The notes under the pieces were generated by a model. It had not been told where the DNA came from and ran no database searches. It saw only the letters and a list, made by a program, of their open reading frames with translations. Shown piece after piece: positions 37,149 to 45,575 of a stretch of DNA of 64,000 bases (position 1 is its first letter; every line of letters starts with the position of its first letter). Position numbers and translations under genes: made by a program. Source of the stretch: Agathobaculum ammoniilyticum (GTDB lineage Bacteria > Bacillota > Clostridia > Oscillospirales > Butyricicoccaceae); contig NZ_JAOQJE010000006.1 in the NCBI RefSeq assembly GCF_025567315.1, forward strand, positions 137,011 through 201,010, given 5' to 3'.

Positions 37149-38072
37149 ATGGCGGAATACACACTCAAATATATCAACCACCGCGCGCGGTACGATGCGG
37201 CCGACTTTATCGCGGAATGTGAACGGACGTACCATGCGCAGGTGGATCAGGTGGCGGAGGAAATCGCGGAAAACAGCCGTCAGAAGCCGATCGTGCTGAT
37301 CAACGGCCCCTCCTCGTCCGGAAAGACCACGACCAACGACCGGATCGGCCGCGCGCTGGAAAAACGCGGCATCCATGCGGAGATGATCTCGATGGACGAT
37401 TATTACCGCACGGTCGGCAGCTATGACATCCCGCCGGACACGGAAAACGGCGTGCCTGACCTGGAAAGTCCGGAATGTATGGATCTGCCGCTGCTGAGCC
37501 AGCATTTGACCCAGCTGGTCGCAGGAGAGGAAATCGACCTGCCCCGTTTTGATTTTGAAACGCGTACTTCAATCCCGCACGCGCGTTCGCTGCGTCTGGA
37601 TCCGGACGAGGTCGTGCTGATCGAGGGGATCCACTCGTTCAATCCGGTCATCATGGGGGATCTCGCGCACGCGGCGACCGGCGTTTACCTGTCCGTGGCA
37701 AGCGCGGTCGTCCCCAAGGAGGGGGCGCGGGTCGAGCCGTATATGCTCCGCTTCCTGCGGCGGGCTATGCGGGACAGCCTGTTCCGCAATTCGCCAGTCG
37801 AGGACACGCTGCGCCAGTGGAACTCAGTGCGGCGCGGAGAAAAGCTGTATATCGCGCCGCATCGCGGGCAGGCCAACCTGACGGTGGACACCTTCCTGCC
37901 GTATGAGCTCAATATACTCATGCAGTATTTGGCGCCCAAGCTCCGCCTGCATCGGGAGGAGCTTGGCAGGGCGGGTCTCGTGCCGGTCGGCGCGGTGCTT
38001 GATCAGGTAGCGCCGATCGATTATACGGATTTTATCCCCGAGGATTCGGTATTGCACGAGTTTATTGGGTAA
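37149..38072 (+). CDS. Uridine kinase-like P-loop nucleoside kinase
   Basis: A 307-residue protein with Walker A INGPSSSGKTTTNDRIGRAL (about residue 52), a MDDYYRTVGSYDIPP motif and LIEGIHSFNP as in uridine/cytidine and phosphoribulokinases. Many clostridial relatives carry an extra N-terminal threonyl-tRNA-synthetase-like TGS/editing region and reach about 550 residues; this is the short form. Substrate not determined. GGAGG site, 14 bases after hemZ. Confidence 0.85.
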   Translation: MAEYTLKYINHRARYDAADFIAECERTYHAQVDQVAEEIAENSRQKPIVLINGPSSSGKTTTNDRIGRALEKRGIHAEMISMDDYYRTVGSYDIPPDTENGVPDLESPECMDLPLLSQHLTQLVAGEEIDLPRFDFETRTSIPHARSLRLDPDEVVLIEGIHSFNPVIMGDLAHAATGVYLSVASAVVPKEGARVEPYMLRFLRRAMRDSLFRNSPVEDTLRQWNSVRRGEKLYIAPHRGQANLTVDTFLPYELNILMQYLAPKLRLHREELGRAGLVPVGAVLDQVAPIDYTDFIPEDSVLHEFIG

Positions 38073-38085
38073 AATACAGGCGCGC

Positions 38086-38114
38086 TTGCTTTTTATAGGG
38101 CTATGCAGTATAAT
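38086..38114 (+). promoter_or_regulatory. Promoter for the zinc-ribbon protein gene
   Basis: TTGCTT and a perfect TATAAT with 17 bases between them. Confidence 0.75.
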
Positions 38115-38164
38115 AAAATGCAATATAGCGGGGCGGACAGTCCCGTTGGAAGGAGCGAGGACCC

Positions 38165-38557
38165 ATGGATGCAAAAATGCAGACGTTTTTGGAAAAGGTC
38201 AAGGTAATGGCGGATAAGACCAGCAAAGCGGCTGGCCGCGCGGCGGATGCCGCCGGAAAGAAAGCGACCGAGCTTGCCAGCGCGACGCGGATCAACCTCC
38301 AGATTTTTGATCTGAATACCGAATGCGAGGTGCTGTTCAAAGAGATCGGCAGAATGGTGTATGAGCTGCATCGGGGAACAGAGGTCTCTAACGAGGAAAT
38401 GGATCAGAAGATCGATTTGGTGGATGAGAAGCAGGCCAGGATTGCCGCGCTGCGCGAGGAGCTTGCAGGCATGAAGTCGGTCGTGACCTGCCCGCACTGC
38501 GGGCGTCCGTGCAGCAGGGAGGATGCGTTTTGCTCCGGCTGCGGCGGCGCGCTGTGA
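38165..38557 (+). CDS. Small protein with helical N terminus and C-terminal zinc ribbon
   Basis: A 130-residue protein. The N-terminal 100 residues are charged amphipathic helix (likely coiled coil, with Ala/Lys-rich KTSKAAGRAADAAGKKATEL), and the last 25 form a zinc ribbon, CPHCGRPC...AFCSGCG. Similar unnamed proteins are common in Oscillospiraceae. Function unknown. It has its own promoter and a GGAGCGAGG ribosome site. Confidence 0.8.
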   Translation: MDAKMQTFLEKVKVMADKTSKAAGRAADAAGKKATELASATRINLQIFDLNTECEVLFKEIGRMVYELHRGTEVSNEEMDQKIDLVDEKQARIAALREELAGMKSVVTCPHCGRPCSREDAFCSGCGGAL

Positions 38558-38619
38558 GCGCATATTTTAGAGCGCCCTGCCATACCGTACAATAAGAAAA
38601 GACAAAGGGCGTGTAGCGT

Positions 38620-40245
38620 TTGCAGCGAAAAAAACAGAATTTTGTGCAGGGCGCGGTCATCCTGATGGCGGCGAGCCTGATCGTCAAGGTGATCGGCGCG
38701 TTTTTCCAGATACCGCTCCAAAACCTGATCGGCGGGGAGGAATCCCCAGCGTTTGGCATGTTCAGCGCGGCTTACCGGATATACACCGCGATGCTGATGA
38801 TTTCGACGGTCGGCCTGCCGGCGGCGCTGTCCAAGATGGTGGCGGAGGCTACGGCCTGCGGGCGCGAGCATGAGGTGCGGCGTATCGTTCGCGTCGCGGG
38901 TAGCATTTTTGTGCCGGTCGGCGCGCTGTGTTCGGTCGCGCTGTTTTTTGGCGCGGGTACGTTTGCGGAATGGATCAAAAGCGCAGATGCGCGGCTTGCC
39001 GTTATGGCGATCGCGCCGAGCGTGCTGATGGTGGCCATCCTTTCCGTGTTTCGCGGTTATTACCAGGGGCGGTCCAATATGGTGCCGACAGCGGTTTCCC
39101 AAGTCATTGAGGCGATGGGTAAGCTGTTTGTTGGCCTTGGCCTTGCCTACTATGCGATGGGGCAGGGCTACAGCGATCCGGTGGTAGCGGCAATGACCGT
39201 GCTGGGCGTAACGCTGGGCGAGGTCGTGGCGGCGGCGTATATGCTGGCGCAGGCGGCGGTAACGCGCCGCAGAGCGACGCCCGTGCGCATTTTGAACGAT
39301 GCGGTGCGTCCTGCGGGGGAACTGGCGAAGGTTTTGCTTTCCCTGTCCATCCCCATTACGATCAGTTCGGCGGTCATGAGCCTGACCGACCTGATCGACG
39401 TTGCGCTGATTTCCGCGCGGCTGCAAAGCCCAGCGGTGGGGATGACGGCCAAGCAGGCGATGGCGACCTACGGCATTTACACCGGCCAGGCCATCAATTT
39501 CTTCAACCTGCCGCAGACGCTGATCACGGCGCTGGCGGTCAGCGTGCTGCCGACGATTGCCAGCGCGCGCGCGGCGCAGAATTTTACCAAAGTGTCCAAA
39601 ACGCTTTCCACTTCGCTGCGGCTGACCATGATCATCACTTTGCCGGCAGGCACAGGGTTCCTCGTTCTATCCGAGCCGATCCTGCGGCTGCTCTACCATT
39701 CGGGGACGGAAACCGGAGGCCGGCTGATGGCGATTTTAGGCTTTGCCGTACCCGCTGTGGCGCTGGTCGCGATCACAAACGCTACCCTGCAGGCGTTCGG
39801 GCGGATTGACCTGCCGCTGGTTTCGATGTTCCTCGGCGCGCTGGTCAAAATGTTCGGGGATTATTATCTGATCGGGGATCCGCGGTTCGGTATCGCGGGA
39901 GCGCCGATCAGTACGGCCGTGTGCTACTGGCTGATTGCGCTGCTGAATCTGTTCCACATCGCAAGGCTGTCCCATGCGCTGCCCCCGCTGGGCAAAACCG
40001 TGGGCAGGCCGCTTGCCGCAACGGCTGGCATGGGGGCGGCGACTTATATCTGCTTTACCGTGCTGACGCGGGCGCTTGGCGCGGCGCCGGGTTCGGCAGT
40101 GGATAAGCTGAGCACGCTCGTGTCGATCCTTGTAGCGGTGGCGGTATACGGCGTTTTGCTGCTGGCGTTGCACGCGGTTGACCGCGAGGATGTGCAGCTT
40201 CTGCCAAAAGGGGAAAAAATTGCCAACCTTTTGCGTTTAAAATGA
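38620..40245 (+). CDS. SpoVB/MurJ-like polysaccharide flippase (YabM type)
   Basis: A 541-residue protein of about 14 hydrophobic helices in the MATE/MOP superfamily; the N terminus (FVQGAVILMAASLIVKVIGA) and MMISTVGLPAALSKMVAEA match SpoVB/YabM proteins that move lipid-linked wall or spore-cortex precursors. It starts at TTG 38620 with a modest AAGGG site. It heads the yabM-yabN-yabO-yabP-yabQ-divIC-yabR block known from Bacillus. Confidence 0.9.
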   Translation: MQRKKQNFVQGAVILMAASLIVKVIGAFFQIPLQNLIGGEESPAFGMFSAAYRIYTAMLMISTVGLPAALSKMVAEATACGREHEVRRIVRVAGSIFVPVGALCSVALFFGAGTFAEWIKSADARLAVMAIAPSVLMVAILSVFRGYYQGRSNMVPTAVSQVIEAMGKLFVGLGLAYYAMGQGYSDPVVAAMTVLGVTLGEVVAAAYMLAQAAVTRRRATPVRILNDAVRPAGELAKVLLSLSIPITISSAVMSLTDLIDVALISARLQSPAVGMTAKQAMATYGIYTGQAINFFNLPQTLITALAVSVLPTIASARAAQNFTKVSKTLSTSLRLTMIITLPAGTGFLVLSEPILRLLYHSGTETGGRLMAILGFAVPAVALVAITNATLQAFGRIDLPLVSMFLGALVKMFGDYYLIGDPRFGIAGAPISTAVCYWLIALLNLFHIARLSHALPPLGKTVGRPLAATAGMGAATYICFTVLTRALGAAPGSAVDKLSTLVSILVAVAVYGVLLLALHAVDREDVQLLPKGEKIANLLRLK

Positions 40246-40260
40246 CAGGAAGTGTAGAAA

Positions 40261-41052
40261 ATGGTTGATTTTCAAAAGAAAGAGCAGTATAATTTTAACG
40301 ATCTGTTGCGGATCATGGAAATACTCCGCGCGCCGGACGGATGCATGTGGGATCGGGAACAGGATCACCGGTCGATCCGCCGCAATTTTATTGAGGAGAC
40401 CTATGAGGTCTGTGAGGCGATCGACGAGGAGGATACCGAACACCTGAAGGAAGAGCTGGGCGACGTATTGCTGCAGGTCGTTTTTCACACGCAGATGGAA
40501 AAGGAAAAGGGCGTGTTTGACATCAATGATGTGGCGGACGGCATCTGCAAAAAGCTGATTTACCGCCATCCGCATATTTTCGGTGATGTCAAGGTGGGCT
40601 CCTCGGAGGAGATCCTGAGCAATTGGGACGACCTCAAGCGCAAGGAGAAGCACCAGGAAACCGATACCTCCGCGCTTGCCAGCGTGGCCAAAAGCCTGCC
40701 GGGTCTGATCCGCGCGGAAAAAATCCAGAAGAAGGCCGCTAAGGTGGGGTTCGACTGGGATGGGGCGGACGGAGCGCTGGAAAAGGTCGAGGAGGAGCTT
40801 GCCGAGGTACGGCGGGCGCTCGCAGGCGACGGCGATATCGAGGAGGAACTGGGCGACCTGCTGTTCGCGGTCGTCAATGTGGCGCGCCATAAAAAGGTGG
40901 ACGCCGAGCGCGCGGTGGAAAAGACCTGCGACAAGTTCATCCATCGGTTCGGTTTTATGGAACGGCAGGCAAAAGAAGAGAACAAAGTGCTGTCCGACTT
41001 GTCGCTGGCAGAAATGGACTCGCTTTGGAATAGATCAAAAGAAAAGGTATAA
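40261..41052 (+). CDS. mazG: Nucleoside triphosphate pyrophosphohydrolase MazG
   Basis: A 263-residue protein with two MazG repeats: CMWDREQDHRSIRRNFIEET...EELGDVLLQVVFH (residues 25-80) and VEEELAEVRRAL...EEELGDLLFAVVNVARH (residues 175-215). The ExxE...ExxD metal motifs are present in both. It clears damaged or non-canonical NTPs. It corresponds to the MazG half of Bacillus YabN; the methylase half is absent, which is common outside Bacillus. Confidence 0.94.
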   Translation: MVDFQKKEQYNFNDLLRIMEILRAPDGCMWDREQDHRSIRRNFIEETYEVCEAIDEEDTEHLKEELGDVLLQVVFHTQMEKEKGVFDINDVADGICKKLIYRHPHIFGDVKVGSSEEILSNWDDLKRKEKHQETDTSALASVAKSLPGLIRAEKIQKKAAKVGFDWDGADGALEKVEEELAEVRRALAGDGDIEEELGDLLFAVVNVARHKKVDAERAVEKTCDKFIHRFGFMERQAKEENKVLSDLSLAEMDSLWNRSKEKV

Positions 41053-41066
41053 ACGGAGGTATAAGC

Positions 41067-41345
41067 ATGAAAAAAAGCGAATTCGTCACGCTGGTTGCGG
41101 AAAAAACCGGCCTCTCCAAAAAGGATACAGAAAAGACGATCGACGCTGTCTTCGCCGCGATGGGCGATGTGATGGCGCAGGGAGATAAGCTGCAGATGAG
41201 CGGCTTCGGTACGTTTGAGACCAAGGTGCGCGCTGCGCGCACGGGTCACAACCCGCGCACCGGCGAGGCGATCGAAATCGCGGCCGCGACCATTCCGGTA
41301 TTCAAGCCCGGCAAGGCGCTCAAGGATAAGGTGGACACGAAGTAA
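41067..41345 (+). CDS. hup: DNA-binding protein HU
   Basis: A 92-residue HU/IHF-family protein: MKKSEFVTLVAEKTGLSKKD, GFGTFETKVRAARTGHNPRT with the DNA-intercalating beta-arm, and a C-terminal FKPGKALKD. It compacts and bends DNA. Strong GGAGG site. It is inserted between the yabN and yabO equivalents. Confidence 0.97.
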   Translation: MKKSEFVTLVAEKTGLSKKDTEKTIDAVFAAMGDVMAQGDKLQMSGFGTFETKVRAARTGHNPRTGEAIEIAAATIPVFKPGKALKDKVDTK

Positions 41346-41347
41346 CC

Positions 41348-41590
41348 GTGAGGCTGGATAAATATCTCAAGGTTTCCCGACTGATCAAGCGCCGAACGGT
41401 AGCGAACGACGCCTGCGACGCGGCGCGGATCACAGTGAACGGCAAACCGGCAAAGGCATCCTACCAGGTGAAAACAGGCGATGTTATCGAGATTGCGTTC
41501 GGACAGCGCACGATGAAAGTCGAAGTACTCGAGATCGCGGAGCACGCGCTGAAAGCGGATGCGGCCGCGATGTATCGGGAAATCCCGTAA
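41348..41590 (+). CDS. rqcP: S4-domain RNA-binding protein RqcP (YabO)
   Basis: An 80-residue S4 protein (MRLDKYLKVSRLIKRRTVAN, then RITVNGKPAKASYQVKTGD). In Bacillus RqcP works with RqcH to add alanine tails on stalled 50S subunits in ribosome quality control. It starts at GTG 41348, two bases after the HU stop, so it is coupled to hup. RqcH itself is not in the window. Confidence 0.9.
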   Translation: MRLDKYLKVSRLIKRRTVANDACDAARITVNGKPAKASYQVKTGDVIEIAFGQRTMKVEVLEIAEHALKADAAAMYREIP

Positions 41591-41591
41591 T

Positions 41592-41637
41592 AAAAACATC
41601 CCGCCCCTTCATATAGTGAAGGGAGCGGGATGTTTTT
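41592..41637 (+). terminator. Terminator between rqcP and yabP
   Basis: 13-bp stem (AAAAACATCCCGC with GCGGGATGTTTTT) extended by CCCTTC/GAAGGG with one bulged A, then more T residues. It separates vegetative from sporulation genes. Confidence 0.92.
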
Positions 41638-41658
41638 TATGAGAGGGAGGGACTGCAT

Positions 41659-41943
41659 ATGGCAGCCGACGAACGCAACAGGGAAATGCCGCATACCGTT
41701 ATTCTGGAGGGCAGGGAGAAGCTTTCGATCTCCGGCGTGGTGGATGTGCAGAGCTTTGACGAGGACCAGGTATTGCTGGAGACCGTGCGCGGGATGCTGG
41801 TCGTGCGGGGGCAGGGCCTGCATGTCGAGCGGTTGCAGCTGGAAGCAGGCGAGCTGATTGTGGAGGGCGAGGTTGGCTGCCTGGAATATGACGACAGCGT
41901 ACAGCCGCGCGGCGGTTTTTTCAGCCGTCTGTTCGGCGGGTGA
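41659..41943 (+). CDS. yabP: Sporulation protein YabP
   Basis: A 94-residue YabP/YqfC-like protein: RNREMPHTVILEGREKLSIS, SGVVDVQSFDEDQVLLET and a C-terminal LIVEGEVGCLEYDD strand. In Bacillus it is SigE-dependent and needed for efficient sporulation. It is followed closely by yabQ. A GAGGGAGGG site precedes the ATG. Confidence 0.9.
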   Translation: MAADERNREMPHTVILEGREKLSISGVVDVQSFDEDQVLLETVRGMLVVRGQGLHVERLQLEAGELIVEGEVGCLEYDDSVQPRGGFFSRLFGG

Positions 41944-41950
41944 ACGCGGC

Positions 41951-42406
41951 ATGACGGTACCGATGCAGGCACAGTTCCTGCTGGGGCTGCAAAGTATTTT
42001 ACTGGGCGCGTCCCTGGGGCTTTTTTATGATATTCTGCGGGCGTTTCGGGTGTATTTTTCGGCCGGGCGCCTGGCTACCGCATTGTATGACCTTGTGTTC
42101 TGGCTGGTCCTGCTGGCGGCTTTTTTCGAATTCAGCCTGGTTTTTGCGATGGGGCAGAGCCGCTGGTATGTACTTGCGGGGGCGTGCGTCGGCGCGGGAA
42201 TTTATTTTTTTCTGCTCAGCGGGCTGGTGCAGGGGGCGCTGCGGCTTGTGCTGGATTTGGCCGCGCGGCTGTGCGGCCTGTTCGTCACAGCGGGGGAAAA
42301 GGCGCGCGGGCTTGCGGGTAAAGCTGGTTTACCGGAAAAAATTCGCTCTTTTACAAAAAAGTTTGCGAAACCCTCTTCCATTTTTCGCAGGAAAGGTATA
42401 AAATAA
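41951..42406 (+). CDS. yabQ: Sporulation protein YabQ
   Basis: A 151-residue protein with four hydrophobic helices and the YabQ N-terminal motif QAQFLLGLQSILLGASLGLF, then YDILRAFR. Required for spore cortex formation in Bacillus. The C terminus is basic. ATG 41951 is used, with ATG 41963 possible; the earlier open frame lies in yabP. Confidence 0.9.
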   Translation: MTVPMQAQFLLGLQSILLGASLGLFYDILRAFRVYFSAGRLATALYDLVFWLVLLAAFFEFSLVFAMGQSRWYVLAGACVGAGIYFFLLSGLVQGALRLVLDLAARLCGLFVTAGEKARGLAGKAGLPEKIRSFTKKFAKPSSIFRRKGIK

Positions 42407-42452
42407 AACTCGAATTAGTCTGGGCCAAGGGAAGATGGAGCGAGGTGTCCGA

Positions 42453-42734
42453 ATGTCCAAGCGCAAAGCGCCGGTCTGGGTCAAAATCCTGATGCTGGCC
42501 TTTTTGCTGTATGCCGTGGTGACAATCATCAGCCTGCATGCACAAATTGCGGATAAACGTGCGGAGCTGGATTCGCTCAATATGCGTGTCGAGGAATACG
42601 AGGCTGCAAATGAAGCGCTCCGGCAGGAGATGCAGAACGGCATTTCGGAAGCAGACATCAGCGAGATCGCCCGTACCGAGCTCAGCTATGCAGAACCGGG
42701 AGAACGTGTCTTTGTGGACACATCCAGCAGGTAA
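42453..42734 (+). CDS. divIC: Septum formation initiator DivIC/FtsB family
   Basis: A 93-residue bitopic protein: basic cytoplasmic start, TM helix WVKILMLAFLLYAVVTIISL (about residues 9-28), then a leucine-zipper coiled coil and the DivIC end ARTELSYAEPGERVF. It joins DivIB and FtsL at the division septum. ATG 42453 is chosen because CGAGG is well spaced; ATG 42435 has its ribosome site too close. Confidence 0.92.
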   Translation: MSKRKAPVWVKILMLAFLLYAVVTIISLHAQIADKRAELDSLNMRVEEYEAANEALRQEMQNGISEADISEIARTELSYAEPGERVFVDTSSR

Positions 42735-42768
42735 AAGGGAAACAAATAACGGAGGCAAAACAATTTAT

Positions 42769-43227
42769 ATGGATTTGGCAGTGGGAGCGATCGTAGAGGG
42801 TAAAGTGACCGGTATCACGAAGTTCGGCGCGTTTGTCGCCCTGCCCGAAGGGAAGTCGGGCATGGTGCATATCTCCGAGGTTGCGGCGAGCTTTGTCAGC
42901 GACATCAAGGACTTTCTGCAGGAAGGCCAGCAGGTCAAGGTGAAAATCATTAATATCGACCAGGCGGGCCGCATCAATTTGTCCATCAAAAAGGCACAGC
43001 CGCAGGAGTCACGTCCGGAACGCGCCGGCGGCGCCGCGCCACGGCAGCCGCGGTTCCAGCAGCGTTCCAGCCAGGCGCCGCGCGGCAGAACGCCGCAGCC
43101 GCCCAAGGACCCCGCGACCATGAGCTTTGAGGATAAGCTCAAGGCGTTCATGTCCGACAGCGAGAGCCGGCAGGCCGACGTGCGCCATGCGACCGACCGC
43201 AAAAACGGATCGCGCCGCCGCCGATAA
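42769..43227 (+). CDS. yabR: S1 RNA-binding domain protein (YabR/GSP13-like)
   Basis: A 152-residue protein with one S1 domain (residues 1-75, VGAIVEGKVTGITKFGAFVA, GMVHISEVA) and a basic disordered tail rich in Arg, Gln and Pro ending in a conserved TMSFEDKLKAFMSDS module. It completes the yab-divIC order of Bacillus. It likely binds ribosomes or RNA under stress. GGAGG is 13 bases from the ATG. Confidence 0.88.
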   Translation: MDLAVGAIVEGKVTGITKFGAFVALPEGKSGMVHISEVAASFVSDIKDFLQEGQQVKVKIINIDQAGRINLSIKKAQPQESRPERAGGAAPRQPRFQQRSSQAPRGRTPQPPKDPATMSFEDKLKAFMSDSESRQADVRHATDRKNGSRRRR

Positions 43228-43233
43228 ACACAT

Positions 43234-43262
43234 AAAACCGAGGGCGACCTCGGTTTTGTTTT
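43234..43262 (+). terminator. Terminator after yabR
   Basis: A perfect 10-bp stem (AAAACCGAGG with CCTCGGTTTT), 4-base loop, and a T-rich run. Confidence 0.9.
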
Positions 43263-43275
43263 TATTCCGCAGGGC

Positions 43276-43367
43276 AAAAAAACGCGCCCTTTCCTGCGAA
43301 AGGGCGCCAAAAGTAGGATTGTGGGGATAAAGATATGAACGGTGCATGGCAGTTCTCTCAACTGCCA
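43276..43367 (-). ncRNA. Candidate small RNA, about 92 nt
   Basis: On the minus strand a near-consensus promoter (43401-43373) is followed by a perfect 8-bp 5' hairpin (43367-43347, loop of 5), a roughly 40-base unpaired pyrimidine-rich linker and a perfect 10-bp terminator stem (43307-43284, GCGCCCTTTC type) with a seven-T run. The predicted start coincides with the base of the 5' hairpin. A frame starting ATGGCAGTTGAGAG is open through the terminator, but there is no ribosome site. I do not recognise the RNA family. Confidence 0.65.
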
Positions 43368-43372
43368 TAATC

Positions 43373-43401
43373 AATATAGCATAATTTACAATAAATGTCA
43401 A
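43373..43401 (-). promoter_or_regulatory. Minus-strand promoter of the candidate small RNA
   Basis: Read on the minus strand: TTGACA, 17 bases, TATATT. It is among the best SigA-like sites in the window and faces away from the downstream amidohydrolase. Confidence 0.8.
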
Positions 43402-43427
43402 TTGCTTTTTTGAGGGAAAGGACGGAA

Positions 43428-44600
43428 ATGGAAGAAATACTTCTGAAAAACTGCACGTTTCTGACGATGGATGAATCGAATCCGCGTTTTTTCGGATGGA
43501 TTTGGATGAAAAACGGGAAGATTGTGTCGATGGGAACGGACGAGCCGCCCGCCTGCGGTCAGGTGGTTGACGGGCGCGGCGGCGTGGTGACACCCGGTCT
43601 GATCGACATTCATTCCCACCTCGGTCTGTATGAAGACGGGCTGGGCTTTGAGGGCGCGGACGGGAACGAGGATACCGACCCCGTTACGCCGCACCTGCGC
43701 GCGATCGATGGGGTAAACCCATTGGACCGTGGCTTCCGCGAAGCTGTCGAGGCGGGGGTGACAACGGTCGCGGTCAGCCCAGGCAGCGCCAACCCGATCG
43801 GCGGGCAGATCGCGCTGCTCAAGACGGCCGGCCGGCGCATCGACGATATGGTGCTCAAAGCGCCGCTCGCGATCAAGTTTGCGCTGGGTGAGAACCCCAA
43901 GTCGGTCTATCACGACAAGGATGAAGCGCCGGTTACCCGCATGGCGACCGCGGCGCTCATCCGCGAGCAGCTTTACAAAGCAAGGGAATACCTGTTGCGG
44001 ATGGAGCGCGCGGAAAAAGAGCCGGAGGAGGACAAGCCGGACTACGATATCAAGCTGGAGGCGTTGCTGCCGCTGCTGCGGGGCGAAGCGGAGGCGCACT
44101 TCCATGCGCACCGCGCGGACGATATTTTTACCGCGCTGCGGATTGCCGGGGAGTTCGGCCTGAAAGCCGTGATTATCCACGGTACGGAGGCGCATCTGGT
44201 CGCCGACCTTTTGGCAGGGGAGCAGGTGCCGGTCGTTTGCGGGCCGTATATGACCGACCGCTCCAAGCCCGAGCTCAGGAACCTGACGGACGAGGCGCCG
44301 GCCCTGCTGTGCAGGGCGGGGATTGAGACTGCGATTACCGTGGACCATCCCGAGATACCTCTCCGCCTGCTGCCCGTGGCGCTGTTGCTGGCTGTGCGGG
44401 AGGGGATGGACAGGACGGACGCGCTCCGCGCGGTGACAACCGTTCCGGCGCGCATTGCGGGCATGGAGCAACGGATCGGAATGCTCCGCACGGGGATGGA
44501 CGCGGACTGCGTCCTGTGGAGCGGGGAACCGCTGGATTTTACAAGCCAGGTGCAGGCCGTGTTCATCAACGGCGCGCCGGAATACAGGAGGACGGTATGA
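43428..44600 (+). CDS. Amidohydrolase family protein
   Basis: A 390-residue metal-dependent hydrolase of the imidazolonepropionase-like/dihydroorotase superfamily: GGVVTPGLIDIHSHLGLYED (about residue 48, the HxH site), later AHFHAHRADDI and AVIIHGTEAH metal ligands, and ETAITVDHPEIPLRLLPVAL near the C terminus. The carboxylated-Lys position is not certain from inspection. Its stop overlaps the following fumarase-like gene by four bases, so the two may work together. Substrate unknown. Confidence 0.85.
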   Translation: MEEILLKNCTFLTMDESNPRFFGWIWMKNGKIVSMGTDEPPACGQVVDGRGGVVTPGLIDIHSHLGLYEDGLGFEGADGNEDTDPVTPHLRAIDGVNPLDRGFREAVEAGVTTVAVSPGSANPIGGQIALLKTAGRRIDDMVLKAPLAIKFALGENPKSVYHDKDEAPVTRMATAALIREQLYKAREYLLRMERAEKEPEEDKPDYDIKLEALLPLLRGEAEAHFHAHRADDIFTALRIAGEFGLKAVIIHGTEAHLVADLLAGEQVPVVCGPYMTDRSKPELRNLTDEAPALLCRAGIETAITVDHPEIPLRLLPVALLLAVREGMDRTDALRAVTTVPARIAGMEQRIGMLRTGMDADCVLWSGEPLDFTSQVQAVFINGAPEYRRTV

Positions 44601-45439
44601 GAACGATCGATGTTTCGGAAGTCACGTGGCTGGTGCGTCGGCTCTGCATGGAAGCGAATTACTATCTGCCCGCGGATCTGCGGCAGGCTTTCGTCCGTGG
44701 GCAGAAAGCGGAACAGTCCCCGCTGGGGAAAGAAATTTTCGGGGAGATGCTCGCAAACTGCGATCTGGCAAGGCGGAATGATGTGCCGGTCTGCCAGGAC
44801 ACTGGCATGGCGATTGTGTTCGCGGAGGTGGGACAGGAAGTACACCTGACCGGCGGGGCGTTTGAGGACGCGGTCACGGAGGGGGTGCGCCGTGGGTATA
44901 TCGACGGGTATCTGCGGCTTTCCGTGGTCGGAGACCCGCTGCGGCGTGAGAATACCAACGATAATACCCCCTGTGTGCTGTATACTTCAATCGTGGCGGG
45001 GGATAAGATCAAGATTACGGTCGCCCCGAAGGGCTTTGGATCGGAGAATATGAGCGCGATGAAAATGTTTACGCCGGCCGCGACCAGGGAGCAGATTGTG
45101 GATTTTATCGCGGACGCATGCATCCGCGCAGGGTCCAACCCCTGCCCGCCGATCGTAATCGGCGTGGGGCTGGGCGGCACCTCGGACAAGGCGGCGTACT
45201 TGGCAAAGCGCGCCCTGCTCCGGCCGGTGGACCGGCGGAACGAAGACCCGATGTACGCGGAAATGGAGCGGGCAGTGCTGGATAAGGTCAATGCGTCCGG
45301 CGTGGGTCCCCAGGGGCTTGGCGGAACGGTGACCGCGCTTTCCTGCGCGATCGAGCCGTTCGGCACGCATATCGCGGGCCTGCCCTGCGTGGTGAACATT
45401 TCCTGCCATGTGACCCGACACGCGGAAGGGGAATTGTGA
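44597..45439 (+). CDS. Class I fumarate hydratase/tartrate dehydratase alpha subunit
   Basis: A 280-residue protein matching the alpha (N-terminal) part of 4Fe-4S fumarases and L-tartrate dehydratases: DVPVCQDTGMAIVFAEVGQE (first Cys, about residue 60), NPCPPIVIGVGLGGTSDKAA (second Cys) and CHVTRHAEGEL (last Cys) supply the cluster ligands. A beta subunit normally follows directly; here HPF follows instead. The gene is coupled to the amidohydrolase. It may act on a hydroxy-diacid linked to that enzyme's product (inference). Confidence 0.88.
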   Translation: MRTIDVSEVTWLVRRLCMEANYYLPADLRQAFVRGQKAEQSPLGKEIFGEMLANCDLARRNDVPVCQDTGMAIVFAEVGQEVHLTGGAFEDAVTEGVRRGYIDGYLRLSVVGDPLRRENTNDNTPCVLYTSIVAGDKIKITVAPKGFGSENMSAMKMFTPAATREQIVDFIADACIRAGSNPCPPIVIGVGLGGTSDKAAYLAKRALLRPVDRRNEDPMYAEMERAVLDKVNASGVGPQGLGGTVTALSCAIEPFGTHIAGLPCVVNISCHVTRHAEGEL

Positions 45440-45575
45440 CCGCGTTGGGGAAAATGCTGAACAGTTTGTGAATTTGTGTAAAATCTATTGGACAATTTCA
45501 CCTAAGACGTGGTATACTAATTATAGCAAATTCCCATAAGTATCTTGGGCAACCCGCCCGATAGGAGATGATGTT

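Noticed and set aside
45440..45575. raiA-motif RNA before hpf
   Set aside because: The gap is 136 bases, shorter than that RNA class, and I saw no matching structure.
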